Below are positions 6,190-13,305 of a stretch of 13,910 nucleotides of DNA, piece after piece (the first letter of the stretch is position 1; each line of letters begins with the position of its first letter). Under the pieces are notes generated by a model. That model did not search any database and was not told the DNA's origin. It saw only the letters and a program-made list of their open reading frames with translations. The stretch lies in assembly GCA_902572155.1 (NCBI GenBank), contig CACGET010000027.1, positions 1 through 13,910 on the forward strand, read 5' to 3'. Both the position numbers and the translations under genes were made by a program. The DNA is from an uncultured Pelagibacteraceae bacterium. Its GTDB lineage: Bacteria; Pseudomonadota; Alphaproteobacteria; Pelagibacterales; Pelagibacteraceae.

Positions 6190-6897
6190 ATGTTTAAAAT
6201 TTTTGAACCAAACAAAATTTTTCAAATTACCTCAAGGGCTCCAAGGTATGTATTGCTATTATTCATAATTGTTATTTCAATTGGATTGTCAGAAGCATTA
6301 ATTTTCTCTCCAGAAGATTATAAACAAAGTCATGCAGTAAGAATTATGTACGTTCATGTGCCGTCAGCATGGATATCTCTTGGTATATTTTCTTCAATTA
6401 CAGCATTATCTATTTGTGGTTATATATTTAGAAATAAAAATTTTTTTCTAATTTCTAAAAGCCTGGCACCATCTGGATTTATTCTTAATATAATAGCGCT
6501 AGTCACTGGAGCTATATGGGGGAAACCAACTTGGGGAACTTGGTGGGTTTGGGACGCTAGGATAACATCTATGTTAATATTAGCGTTATTCTATGCAATG
6601 TACCTAATTACTTGGAGAATATACGAGGATCAAAACAAAGTTTTTAAAGTAACTACTTTTATAACTGTTTTAGGTATTATTAATGTTCCTATTATAAAAT
6701 TTTCAGTAGATTGGTGGAACACTCTTCATCAACCAGCCTCAATCAACATTTTGTCAAAAAATGCAATACATTCCTCAATGCTTTTGCCATTAATAATTAT
6801 GACTGCGGCATTTGCTCTTTTTTCATTGCTTATATTTTTAATGAAATATAATACAGAACTGATAAAAATTAAAAATAAAGGTTTAGACAGACTATGA
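6190..6897 (+). CDS. ccmC: Heme exporter / heme handling protein CcmC
   Basis: CcmC is an inner-membrane protein that binds heme at its periplasmic face and passes it to CcmE in System I cytochrome c maturation. The 235-residue chain has six hydrophobic helices. The tryptophan-rich WWD motif WGTWWVWDAR is at residues 115-124. The two axial heme ligands expected for the family are visible as H56 (MYVHVPSAW) and H180 (WNTLHQPASI). The start ATG at 6190 fits the usual family N-terminus (RAPRY at 16-20). The last four bases overlap the ccmD start (ATGA), which indicates coupled translation. CcmA and CcmB, the ABC transporter parts that often precede ccmC, are not encoded upstream. The gene opens the cluster in this window and follows the structured gap. 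Confidence 0.97.
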   Translation: MFKIFEPNKIFQITSRAPRYVLLLFIIVISIGLSEALIFSPEDYKQSHAVRIMYVHVPSAWISLGIFSSITALSICGYIFRNKNFFLISKSLAPSGFILNIIALVTGAIWGKPTWGTWWVWDARITSMLILALFYAMYLITWRIYEDQNKVFKVTTFITVLGIINVPIIKFSVDWWNTLHQPASINILSKNAIHSSMLLPLIIMTAAFALFSLLIFLMKYNTELIKIKNKGLDRL

Positions 6898-7121
6898 TTA
6901 ACGAACTTCTTTTTATGAATGGGTATGGAGCTTATGTAATATCTGCTTTTGCATTTACATTGTTAAGTTTTGTGACGTTGTACTTGATTATAAAAGATCA
7001 ATTTGTAAAAGAGCAAGAAAAATTTATTATCAAGTTTGGATCACTTGATTACCAGAAAGCCAAAACTGCAAAATTACAAAAAATTAATAAAGAGATTTTA
7101 TCTAACGCTACAATCAAATAA
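6894..7121 (+). CDS. ccmD: Heme exporter protein CcmD
   Basis: CcmD is a small single-helix membrane protein that helps release holo-CcmE from the CcmC-CcmE complex. The GYGAYVISAFAFTLLSF segment at residues 10-26 carries the family's G-x-Y-V-x-x-A/S-Y/F pattern, and the helix spans about 14-34. The chain here is 75 residues, with a Lys/Glu-rich cytoplasmic tail of about 40 residues after the helix, somewhat long for a family in which about 45-70 is common. The start is fixed by the ATGA overlap with ccmC, and ccmE follows after 10 nt. Identification rests on position plus the short motif; both agree. Confidence 0.88.
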   Translation: MINELLFMNGYGAYVISAFAFTLLSFVTLYLIIKDQFVKEQEKFIIKFGSLDYQKAKTAKLQKINKEILSNATIK

Positions 7122-7131
7122 CTTTTAAACC

Positions 7132-7551
7132 ATGTATGGTCGCAAAGTTAAATTAAGATTTTTATTCATAATTCTTATTTTGACTTCTTTAATTCTTACT
7201 GTTTTTTTAGTTTTAAAATCTTTAGAAGAAAACGTAGTTTATTTTCAATCGCCAACAGAAATAAAAGAACTATCTGAAATTGGTAGCCAAAAAATTAGAG
7301 TTGGTGGAATGGTTAAAAAAAATTCTATTTCTATTACTGCTGAGGAGCTTAAATTTACAATATCTGATTTTAAAAATGAAATAATAGTTACTTATTCTGG
7401 TGCTGTACCAAATCTTTTTGAGGAAGAAAAAGGTGTTGTTGCAGAAGGTTATTTAAAAGATAAAAATCTTTTTTTAGCAACTAAAATTTTAGCAAAACAC
7501 GATGAAAATTATATGCCACCAGAGGTAAAAGAGGCATTGGAGGAAAAATAA
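7132..7551 (+). CDS. ccmE: Periplasmic heme chaperone CcmE
   Basis: CcmE takes heme from CcmC, binds it covalently and carries it through the periplasm to the CcmF/CcmH ligase. The 139-residue protein has an N-terminal membrane anchor at about residues 9-29 and an OB-fold domain: RVGGMVKKNSI at 56-66, TISDFKNEIIVTYSGAVPNLF at about 76-96, and VVAEGYL in the middle. The conserved C-terminal motif AKHDENYMPPE includes H123, which forms the covalent bond to the heme vinyl, and Y127. The acidic tail is short. It lies 10 nt after ccmD and ends one base before the TTG start of ccmF. The end of this gene also carries the Shine-Dalgarno sequence for ccmF. Confidence 0.97.
   Translation: MYGRKVKLRFLFIILILTSLILTVFLVLKSLEENVVYFQSPTEIKELSEIGSQKIRVGGMVKKNSISITAEELKFTISDFKNEIIVTYSGAVPNLFEEEKGVVAEGYLKDKNLFLATKILAKHDENYMPPEVKEALEEK
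7539..7543 (+). promoter_or_regulatory. Shine-Dalgarno sequence GGAGG supporting the TTG start of ccmF
   Basis: GGAGG lies inside the last codons of ccmE, 9 nt before TTG at 7553-7555. Strong Shine-Dalgarno sequences are rare in this window, so its presence here argues that the TTG is the true ccmF start. An ATG start would lie well inside the first membrane-helix region of the protein. Confidence 0.7.
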
Positions 7552-7552
7552 T

Positions 7553-9433
7553 TTGTTATCTAGTTCAATTGGTTATTATGCATTAATTTTAGGACTTATT
7601 AGTTCTTTGCTTCTTATATATTTTTCTCTATTGAATTTTAGAGACAATCAATATTTAAATACAAAAATTTTATCATTTACATTTTTACAATTTATATTTG
7701 TCATCACTAGCTTTATTAGTTTGATCATTTCATTTGCATTATCTGATTTTAGCAATGAAACAGTTTTTAATAACTCTCACACCACAAAGCCTATTTTCTA
7801 CAAATTAGCTGGAGTTTGGGGCAATCATGAAGGTAGTTTATTGTTGTGGTTACTAGTTTTAACATTGTTTACACTGATTTTTTTATTAAAAACAAAAAAA
7901 CAACCTTTAAAATATAGAATTTTAACAATTTTATTTCAACAAATAATAATAATTGGTTTTTTTGTTTTCATAATTAAAACTTCGAGTCCATTTAATTATA
8001 TTTTTCCTGTACCAAAAGAAGGATTGGGCCTCAATCCCATATTACAAGATCCAATATTGGCAATACATCCACCAATTTTATATTTAGGATATGTCGGTTC
8101 ATCAATTATTTTTTCATCTGCTTTGTCAGCGACAGTGCTTGGTTTGATAACAAAAAAATGGGCCTCTCATATTAAAAAATGGGTTTTAACTTCATGGATT
8201 TTTTTAACTCTTGGAATTTTATTGGGATCCGTATGGGCTTATTATGAATTAGGCTGGGGAGGATTTTGGTTTTGGGATCCTGTTGAAAATGTCTCTCTCA
8301 TGCCCTGGTTAGTTCTAACTACACTTCTACACTGCATTTTGGTTTTGCAAAAAAGATTAATTTTAACTTCATGGGTTATAATATTATCCATTTCTACTTT
8401 TACACTTAGTATGTCTGGAACTTTCTTAGTAAGATCAGGAATATTAAACTCTGTCCATACTTTTGCTAATGACCCTGAAAGGGGTATATATATTTTGATT
8501 TTCTTATTTTCATTAATTTTTTTATCAATAATTATTTTTTTCTTTTTTCATAAAAAGAATGAAAGTGAAAATGAAAGTTTTTTTTGGCTGAGTAAGGAAA
8601 CTGCAATTTTAATAAATAATTGGTTTATGATGTATTTTTTATCTGTCGTGCTTATTGGAACAGTTTATCCAATATTTCTAGACGTTATCACTTCTGAAAA
8701 GATATCGGTAGGTCCACCTTTTTACCACAAACTTATTATTCCCTTTTTAGTTCCATTTTTAATATTTATGGCTATTGGGCCTAAATTGAGATGGATTAAA
8801 TCAAATATTGAAAACAAAATAAATTTAATTTCGGTATTTTTTTTTTCAATTTTGATATCATTCTTAATAGTTAGAAATTTTAATGTAAATTTTTTAATTA
8901 ATTTAACTATAATCTCAGGAGCTCTATATTTATTCTTTATCACAATTAGAGATTTTTTTATTAAGAAAAATAAAAACAACTCTCAAAAAATAGCACATTT
9001 TGGATTTAGTTTATTAATCTTAAGTATTATGTTTAATAATATTTTTTCAAGTGAAATTATTACTAATTTAAAAGTGGGTGAAATATTGGAAACTTCAAAC
9101 ACAAAAATAACTTTTAATGACATTAACCAAAAAAATGAAAAAAATTATAAATCTATAATTGGAAGCTTTATTATTGAAACCAAAAACGAAAAAGCTGAAA
9201 AGTTTAAACCAGAGCTGAGGATTTATAATCAACCCATTATAATTACTAGTGAAGCAGATATTAAAACAACATTATTAACAGATAAATTTATGACAATTAA
9301 TGTTGTACAAAATCAAGATTATTTTAATGTTAGATATCAAGTAAAACCGTTTATGATTTGGATATGGTTGTCCGTAATATTGATTAGTTTAGGTGGAATA
9401 ATAAGTTTTTTTAAAAAAGAATATGAAAAATAA
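7553..9433 (+). CDS. ccmF: Cytochrome c heme lyase subunit CcmF
   Basis: CcmF is the large polytopic subunit of the System I heme ligase. It receives heme from CcmE and attaches it to apocytochrome c with CcmH. The 626-residue length is normal. The GVWGNHEGSLLLW signature is near residues 88-100, and the WWD motif WGGFWFWDPVEN is at 235-246. Four family histidines are present: H172 (LAIHPPILYLGY), H260 (LLHC), H302 (SVHTFANDP) and H482 (IAHFGFS). They correspond to E. coli H173, H261, H303 and H491, which ligate the periplasmic WWD heme and the internal b heme. A hydrophilic periplasmic domain precedes the last helix. Translation starts at TTG, supported by a GGAGG 9 nt upstream and by the family's usual N-terminus. 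The gene ends with an 11-nt overlap with ccmG. Confidence 0.98.
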   Translation: MLSSSIGYYALILGLISSLLLIYFSLLNFRDNQYLNTKILSFTFLQFIFVITSFISLIISFALSDFSNETVFNNSHTTKPIFYKLAGVWGNHEGSLLLWLLVLTLFTLIFLLKTKKQPLKYRILTILFQQIIIIGFFVFIIKTSSPFNYIFPVPKEGLGLNPILQDPILAIHPPILYLGYVGSSIIFSSALSATVLGLITKKWASHIKKWVLTSWIFLTLGILLGSVWAYYELGWGGFWFWDPVENVSLMPWLVLTTLLHCILVLQKRLILTSWVIILSISTFTLSMSGTFLVRSGILNSVHTFANDPERGIYILIFLFSLIFLSIIIFFFFHKKNESENESFFWLSKETAILINNWFMMYFLSVVLIGTVYPIFLDVITSEKISVGPPFYHKLIIPFLVPFLIFMAIGPKLRWIKSNIENKINLISVFFFSILISFLIVRNFNVNFLINLTIISGALYLFFITIRDFFIKKNKNNSQKIAHFGFSLLILSIMFNNIFSSEIITNLKVGEILETSNTKITFNDINQKNEKNYKSIIGSFIIETKNEKAEKFKPELRIYNQPIIITSEADIKTTLLTDKFMTINVVQNQDYFNVRYQVKPFMIWIWLSVILISLGGIISFFKKEYEK

Positions 9434-9941
9434 ATTTTTTTTATTTACCTCGATCTTAATCTTTTTAATTATTTTTAGTATTTTTTATAAAGGTTTACAT
9501 AAACAAAATATTTACACTCCAAGTGTTAAACTCAATAAAAAGATACCAGAATATTCTTCAAAATTATTATATACAGATAAAATAATTAATTATTCAGAGA
9601 TTTTTGATAAAGAGAATTTTTATTTTTTAAATATTTGGTCTTCTTGGTGTGTTCCTTGTAGAGCCGAACATGATTTATTAATGGAATTAAGCAAAAATGA
9701 AGATATAAAATTAGTTGGATTGAATTATAAAGACAATACAGACAATGCTCAGAAGTTTTTAAAGGAGCTCGGAAATCCTTTTAATATAATTTTAGTTGAT
9801 ATTGATGGAATTCAAGCAATTGAATGGGGAGCCGTAGGAGTTCCTGAGTCTTTTTTGATACATAAAAAAAAAGTTATAAAAAAATATATTGGTCCGTTAG
9901 ATACAAATTTATTAATCCAAATTAAATCATTAATAAAATGA
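9423..9941 (+). CDS. ccmG: Periplasmic thiol:disulfide oxidoreductase CcmG/DsbE
   Basis: CcmG is a membrane-anchored thioredoxin-like protein that keeps the CxxCH cysteines of apocytochrome c, or of CcmH, reduced for heme attachment. The 172-residue chain has one N-terminal anchor (about residues 5-21) and a periplasmic thioredoxin fold. The active site WCVPC is at 75-79 in the context NIWSSWCVPCRAEH. The cis-proline loop GAVGVPESFLI comes later. The family's acidic stretch around VDIDGIQAIEWG precedes the cis-proline, as in CcmG rather than DsbA. The reducing partner (CcdA or DsbD) is not in the window. It overlaps ccmF by 11 nt and ccmH by 4 nt (ATGA), so it sits mid-operon. Confidence 0.96.
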   Translation: MKNKFFLFTSILIFLIIFSIFYKGLHKQNIYTPSVKLNKKIPEYSSKLLYTDKIINYSEIFDKENFYFLNIWSSWCVPCRAEHDLLMELSKNEDIKLVGLNYKDNTDNAQKFLKELGNPFNIILVDIDGIQAIEWGAVGVPESFLIHKKKVIKKYIGPLDTNLLIQIKSLIK

Positions 9942-10300
9942 AATTTTTTAAATTACTAATTAGTTTTATTTTAATCTTTTATTTAAACAACGCACATGCA
10001 GATAATATAGATTTAAATCACAAAATTACAAAAAATTTACGATGTCTAGTTTGTCAGGGTCAATCTGTTTATGATTCAGATTCTGATTTTGCAATTAGTT
10101 TAAAAATTGTGGTAGCTAATAAGATAGATGAAGGGCTAAGTGAAAAACAAATTTATTCTTATTTAAAAAAAAAATATGGTGAATGGATTTTGTATGACCC
10201 AGAATTGAATAAAAACACTTATTTACTATGGTTATTGCCAGTATTGTTATTTCTATTCGGAGGTGTAATAATATTTAAGAGGTTTAAAATAAAAAACTAA
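9938..10300 (+). CDS. ccmH: Cytochrome c maturation protein CcmH (short, CycL type)
   Basis: CcmH is a periplasmic thiol protein that works with CcmF and CcmG in presenting apocytochrome c for heme attachment. This 120-residue chain has a signal peptide (cleavage probable after AHA, residue 21), the redox motif LRCLVCQ at residues 34-40 with C36 and C39, and the three-helix region including YLKKKYGEWILYDPEL. It ends in a C-terminal membrane helix at about 94-114 and a basic tail. This is the short CcmH/CycL form. E. coli CcmH carries an extra C-terminal TPR domain, which in alphaproteobacteria is usually a separate gene, ccmI. No ccmI follows here; the next gene encodes an outer-membrane barrel. 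The start overlaps the ccmG stop as ATGA. Confidence 0.95.
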   Translation: MKFFKLLISFILIFYLNNAHADNIDLNHKITKNLRCLVCQGQSVYDSDSDFAISLKIVVANKIDEGLSEKQIYSYLKKKYGEWILYDPELNKNTYLLWLLPVLLFLFGGVIIFKRFKIKN

Positions 10301-10316
10301 TAAGTAGATTTCTAAC

Positions 10317-10838
10317 ATGAATTTAAAATATTATAATTTGATAATTACATTTTTTTTATTATGTTTTTCAGTAAATGCTGAAGAAATTAAATCAAAATTT
10401 AATGACAATAAAAATACAGAATTTAATGTTTATTCTGGAATGTTTGATTTTAGTGATGATGGAAAAAGATCGGCCTTAATAGGTCTTCAACACCAAAATG
10501 AAAACCTTCAAAGAAATACTTTTTTAGGAAATTTATCACCAGTTACTGGAGCATTATTTACAGAAGATGCAGCTGCGTACGTTTATACTGGTGTTCAAGC
10601 ACAATATAAAATTGGTGCTTTAAATCTTACACCAAGTTTCACCCCCGGGTTATATCACGAAGGAGATGGTAAGGACCTTGGACATATGATTGAATTTAAA
10701 AGTGAAGTTCAATTATCTTTAGATCTTTCCAAGACATCTGAATTTGGTTTTTCTTATAATCATTTATCAAATGCAAGTATTGGAGATAAAAATCCTGGGG
10801 CAAATAGTTATATGTTTAATTTCCTTAAAAGCTTCTAA
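10317..10838 (+). CDS. PagL-like lipid A deacylase / acyloxyacyl hydrolase family outer-membrane protein
   Basis: This 173-residue protein has a signal peptide ending near VNA (residue 21), alternating hydrophobic beta-strands, and a terminal phenylalanine (F173), as in outer-membrane barrels recognised by the BAM machinery. The stretch FGFSYNHLSNASIG at 143-156 matches the PagL active-site region: H149 and S151 align with the catalytic His126 and Ser128 of P. aeruginosa PagL, in the order H-x-S-N-A. By the same spacing the catalytic Glu140 would be N163 (NPGANSY), so the acid of the triad appears to be replaced. PagL removes the 3-O acyl chain of lipid A. Whether this protein is active is uncertain. 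It lies 16 nt after ccmH and 8 nt before the lactate dehydrogenase gene, so it is probably part of the same transcript, without an obvious functional tie to cytochrome assembly. Confidence 0.75.
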   Translation: MNLKYYNLIITFFLLCFSVNAEEIKSKFNDNKNTEFNVYSGMFDFSDDGKRSALIGLQHQNENLQRNTFLGNLSPVTGALFTEDAAAYVYTGVQAQYKIGALNLTPSFTPGLYHEGDGKDLGHMIEFKSEVQLSLDLSKTSEFGFSYNHLSNASIGDKNPGANSYMFNFLKSF

Positions 10839-10846
10839 AAAAACAT

Positions 10847-12001
10847 ATGAATTTAAAAAATTGTCACAATTTTAGTGACTTTAGAAAGTTAGCTGAAAAA
10901 AAATTACCATCACCTATTTTTCATTACATTGATGGGGCAGCAGATGATGAAATTACCTATGGAAGAAATACTTCTGCTTTTGATGAAGTCGATCTAGTCC
11001 CCAATGTATTAAGGGGTGTAGAAAATGTTGATTTGTCTACAACTATTTTCGGAAAAAAATTAGACTTACCTTTTTACCTTGCACCTACTGCTTTACAAAG
11101 ACTGTTTCATTATGATGGTGAAAGAGCAGTAGGAAGGGCAGCACAAAAATTTAATACAATGTTCGGAGTTTCAGCATTAGCTACTGTTAGTGTAGAGGAA
11201 ATTTCTTCAATGATTGATACCCCTAAGATGTTTCAATTTTATTTTCATAAAGATAGAGGTTTGAACGACTCTTGTTTAGAGCGAGCGAAAGCAGCAAAAT
11301 TTGATGTAATGGCTTTAACAGTAGATACTATTACTGGTGGAAACCGGGAAAGAGATCTAAGAACTGGTTTTACATCTCCTCCAAAACTTACACTTTCAAG
11401 TCTTTTTAGTTTTGCCACTAAGCCTATGTGGGGGATAAACTATCTAACAAAAGGTAAGTTTGAGCTACCTCATCTACAAGATTTTGTAAAAGAAGGAACA
11501 AGCACCAACTCCTCGATTGGAAGTTATTTTTCTACTATGTTGGATCAATCTATGAACTGGAAAGATGCAGAAAAACTTTGTTCCCAATGGGGTGGCCACT
11601 TTGCACTGAAAGGCGTAATGAGTGTTGAAGATGCTAAGAGAGCAGTTGATATTGGATGTACCGGAATCATGGTTTCTAATCATGGAGGTCGACAACTTGA
11701 TGGCTCACGATCACCATTTGATCAATTAGCTGAAATCGTTGATGCAGTGGGAGATAAACTTGATGTTATATGTGAGGGTGGTATTCACAGAGGAACTCAT
11801 ATGTTAAAAGCATTATCATTAGGTGCCAAAGCATGTTCCGGAGGAAGATTGTATCTTTATGCTTTAGCTGCAGGGGGACAAGCTGGAGTAGAGAGAGCTA
11901 TAAATCAGTATAGAATGGAGCTAGAACGAGGAATGAAATTAATGGGATGTACTAAAATTAGCGAACTAAATAGAAATAATCTAAGATTCAGAAGAGCTTA
12001 A
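10847..12001 (+). CDS. lldD: FMN-dependent L-2-hydroxyacid dehydrogenase, probably L-lactate dehydrogenase (cytochrome)
   Basis: This 384-residue TIM-barrel flavoprotein oxidises an L-2-hydroxyacid, most likely L-lactate to pyruvate, and passes electrons to the respiratory chain or to oxygen. Family landmarks are Y27 (FHYIDGAADDE), LAPTALQRLFHYDGERA in the N-terminal third, FQFYFHKDRG, TVDTITGGNRERDLRTG, K255 (ALKGV), and the active-site SNHGGRQLDGS with catalytic H279 and substrate-binding R282. It ends with GGRLYLYALAAGGQAGVERA. One FMN-binding loop is unusual: it reads EGGIHRG (E310, H314) where relatives have DGGIRRG, the Asp contacting the ribityl chain and the Arg the phosphate. It lies 8 nt after the PagL-like gene. 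Glycolate oxidase or another 2-hydroxyacid oxidase is a possible alternative; the sequence does not fix the substrate. Confidence 0.87.
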   Translation: MNLKNCHNFSDFRKLAEKKLPSPIFHYIDGAADDEITYGRNTSAFDEVDLVPNVLRGVENVDLSTTIFGKKLDLPFYLAPTALQRLFHYDGERAVGRAAQKFNTMFGVSALATVSVEEISSMIDTPKMFQFYFHKDRGLNDSCLERAKAAKFDVMALTVDTITGGNRERDLRTGFTSPPKLTLSSLFSFATKPMWGINYLTKGKFELPHLQDFVKEGTSTNSSIGSYFSTMLDQSMNWKDAEKLCSQWGGHFALKGVMSVEDAKRAVDIGCTGIMVSNHGGRQLDGSRSPFDQLAEIVDAVGDKLDVICEGGIHRGTHMLKALSLGAKACSGGRLYLYALAAGGQAGVERAINQYRMELERGMKLMGCTKISELNRNNLRFRRA

Positions 12002-12038
12002 TTATTTTTGTTCACTTTAGTCGCACTTAGCAAATTAC

Positions 12039-12071
12039 TTGAACATTTTAATTAAAAATTGCATGATGCAA
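12039..12071 (+). promoter_or_regulatory. Candidate promoter and overlapping operator before the aminotransferase gene
   Basis: A perfect 13-nt palindrome with a single central base, TTGCATGATGCAA, is at 12059-12071. A -35-like TTGAAC lies at 12039-12044; 17 nt later CATGAT (12062-12067) matches 4 of 6 positions of the -10 consensus and sits inside the palindrome. A dimeric regulator bound here would block the promoter. The form is like GntR-family operators, but no regulator gene is in the window. The ATG at 12102 is preceded by AAGG at 12088-12091. Confidence 0.4.
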
Positions 12072-12101
12072 AAAATTCAAAATTAGAAAGGCCTTACTTC
12101 A

Positions 12102-13268
12102 ATGAAATTAGCAAAAAACTTAGAAAATTTAGGAACTGAATCAGCGTTTAGTGTTTTGGCAGAAGCTAAAGCTTTAGAGGCCAAAGGAAACCCCATGATA
12201 CATTTGGGATTAGGACAACCAGATTTCAAAACACCAAAACATGTTGTTGAAGCAGCTAAAAAAGCCTTAGATGATGGTCATCATGGATACGTAATGTCAA
12301 ATGGAATTCCAGAGTGCAGACAAGCAGTAACCAGATGGATAAAAAGAAGATATGAAGTAGATGTTGACTTTGAAAGAATATTAATCATGCCAGGTGGAAA
12401 GCCTACAATGAGTTACGCTATACAGTGTTTTGGAGAACCTGGTGCAGAAATAATTCATCCAACTCCTGCATTTCCAATTTATGAATCAATGATAAATTAT
12501 ACTGGGTCAACACCAGTTCCATATGATTTAACTGAAGATAAAGATCTTAAGTTTAATCCAGAAAAAATTTTATCATTAATTACAGATAAAACGAGATTGT
12601 TAATTTTAATTAACCCAAATAATCCAACAGGTAGTTTTGTAGAAAAGGCAGATATTGATGTTTTAGCAGAAGGTTTAAAAAAACATCCACATGTAACTAT
12701 TTTGAGTGATGAGATTTATAGTAGACAAATTTTTGACAACAAAGAAATGCCTTCTTTTTTTAATTATCCAGAGCTTAGAGAGAGACTGATTGTATTAGAG
12801 GGTTGGAGTAAAGCATATTCTATGACTGGCTGGAGGCTTGGTTGGAGTTTTTGGCCAAAACAGTTAGTTGAACATGTAAATAAACTTTTAATAAATAGTG
12901 TTTCGTGTGTAAATGCTGCTGCACAGTTTGCAGGTATTGCTGCCCTAGATGGTCCGGATGACTCGATTGATGCAATGATGGTTAAATTTACGCAAAGAAG
13001 AGACTTAATTCATAAAGGCTTAAATGAACTACCTGGAGTAGAATGTAGTTTGCCTGGTGGTGCTTTTTATGCATTTCCCAACGTAAAAGGTACTGGAATG
13101 ACAGGAGCGGAATTTTGTAAAAAAGCAATGCATGAAGCTGGAGTAGCTATAGTTCCAGGAACAGCTTTTGGTCAAACTTGTAATGATTTTGTGAGGTTTA
13201 GTTTTGCAGCATCACAGGATAATATTTCACAAGCCTTAGAAAACGTGAAAAAAATGTTAGCTAAATAA
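12102..13268 (+). CDS. Class I PLP-dependent aminotransferase (aspartate aminotransferase-like)
   Basis: This 388-residue cytoplasmic fold-type I aminotransferase is complete. LGLGQPDF at residues 35-42 corresponds to the G-x-P-D-F substrate loop. NPNNPTG at 171-177 contacts PLP and the substrate carboxylate. D203 and Y206 (SDEIY) bind the PLP ring. K237 in GWSKAYSMTGWRLGW is the Schiff-base lysine, and R365 (FVRFSFA) binds the substrate alpha-carboxylate. The subgroup is the prokaryotic aspartate aminotransferase class (Ib), which also includes alanine- and aromatic-preferring enzymes, so the amino donor cannot be assigned. It follows the lactate dehydrogenase gene by 100 nt, with its own candidate promoter and operator, and precedes a D-lactate/glycolate oxidase gene by 37 nt. 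It may aminate the 2-oxoacids that the flanking dehydrogenases produce. Confidence 0.92.
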   Translation: MKLAKNLENLGTESAFSVLAEAKALEAKGNPMIHLGLGQPDFKTPKHVVEAAKKALDDGHHGYVMSNGIPECRQAVTRWIKRRYEVDVDFERILIMPGGKPTMSYAIQCFGEPGAEIIHPTPAFPIYESMINYTGSTPVPYDLTEDKDLKFNPEKILSLITDKTRLLILINPNNPTGSFVEKADIDVLAEGLKKHPHVTILSDEIYSRQIFDNKEMPSFFNYPELRERLIVLEGWSKAYSMTGWRLGWSFWPKQLVEHVNKLLINSVSCVNAAAQFAGIAALDGPDDSIDAMMVKFTQRRDLIHKGLNELPGVECSLPGGAFYAFPNVKGTGMTGAEFCKKAMHEAGVAIVPGTAFGQTCNDFVRFSFAASQDNISQALENVKKMLAK

Positions 13269-13305
13269 GCTGTATTTTTCCTCATTTTTTATTAGTATTA
13301 AAAAT

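Noticed and set aside
8722..8979. Lys/Ile-rich open frame on the minus strand inside ccmF
   Set aside because: It is antisense to ccmF membrane-helix codons, where poly-T on one strand reads as Lys runs on the other; no start signal or family resemblance.
11474..11695. Open frame on the minus strand inside lldD
   Set aside because: It covers the antisense of the conserved active-site region of the dehydrogenase; no independent support.
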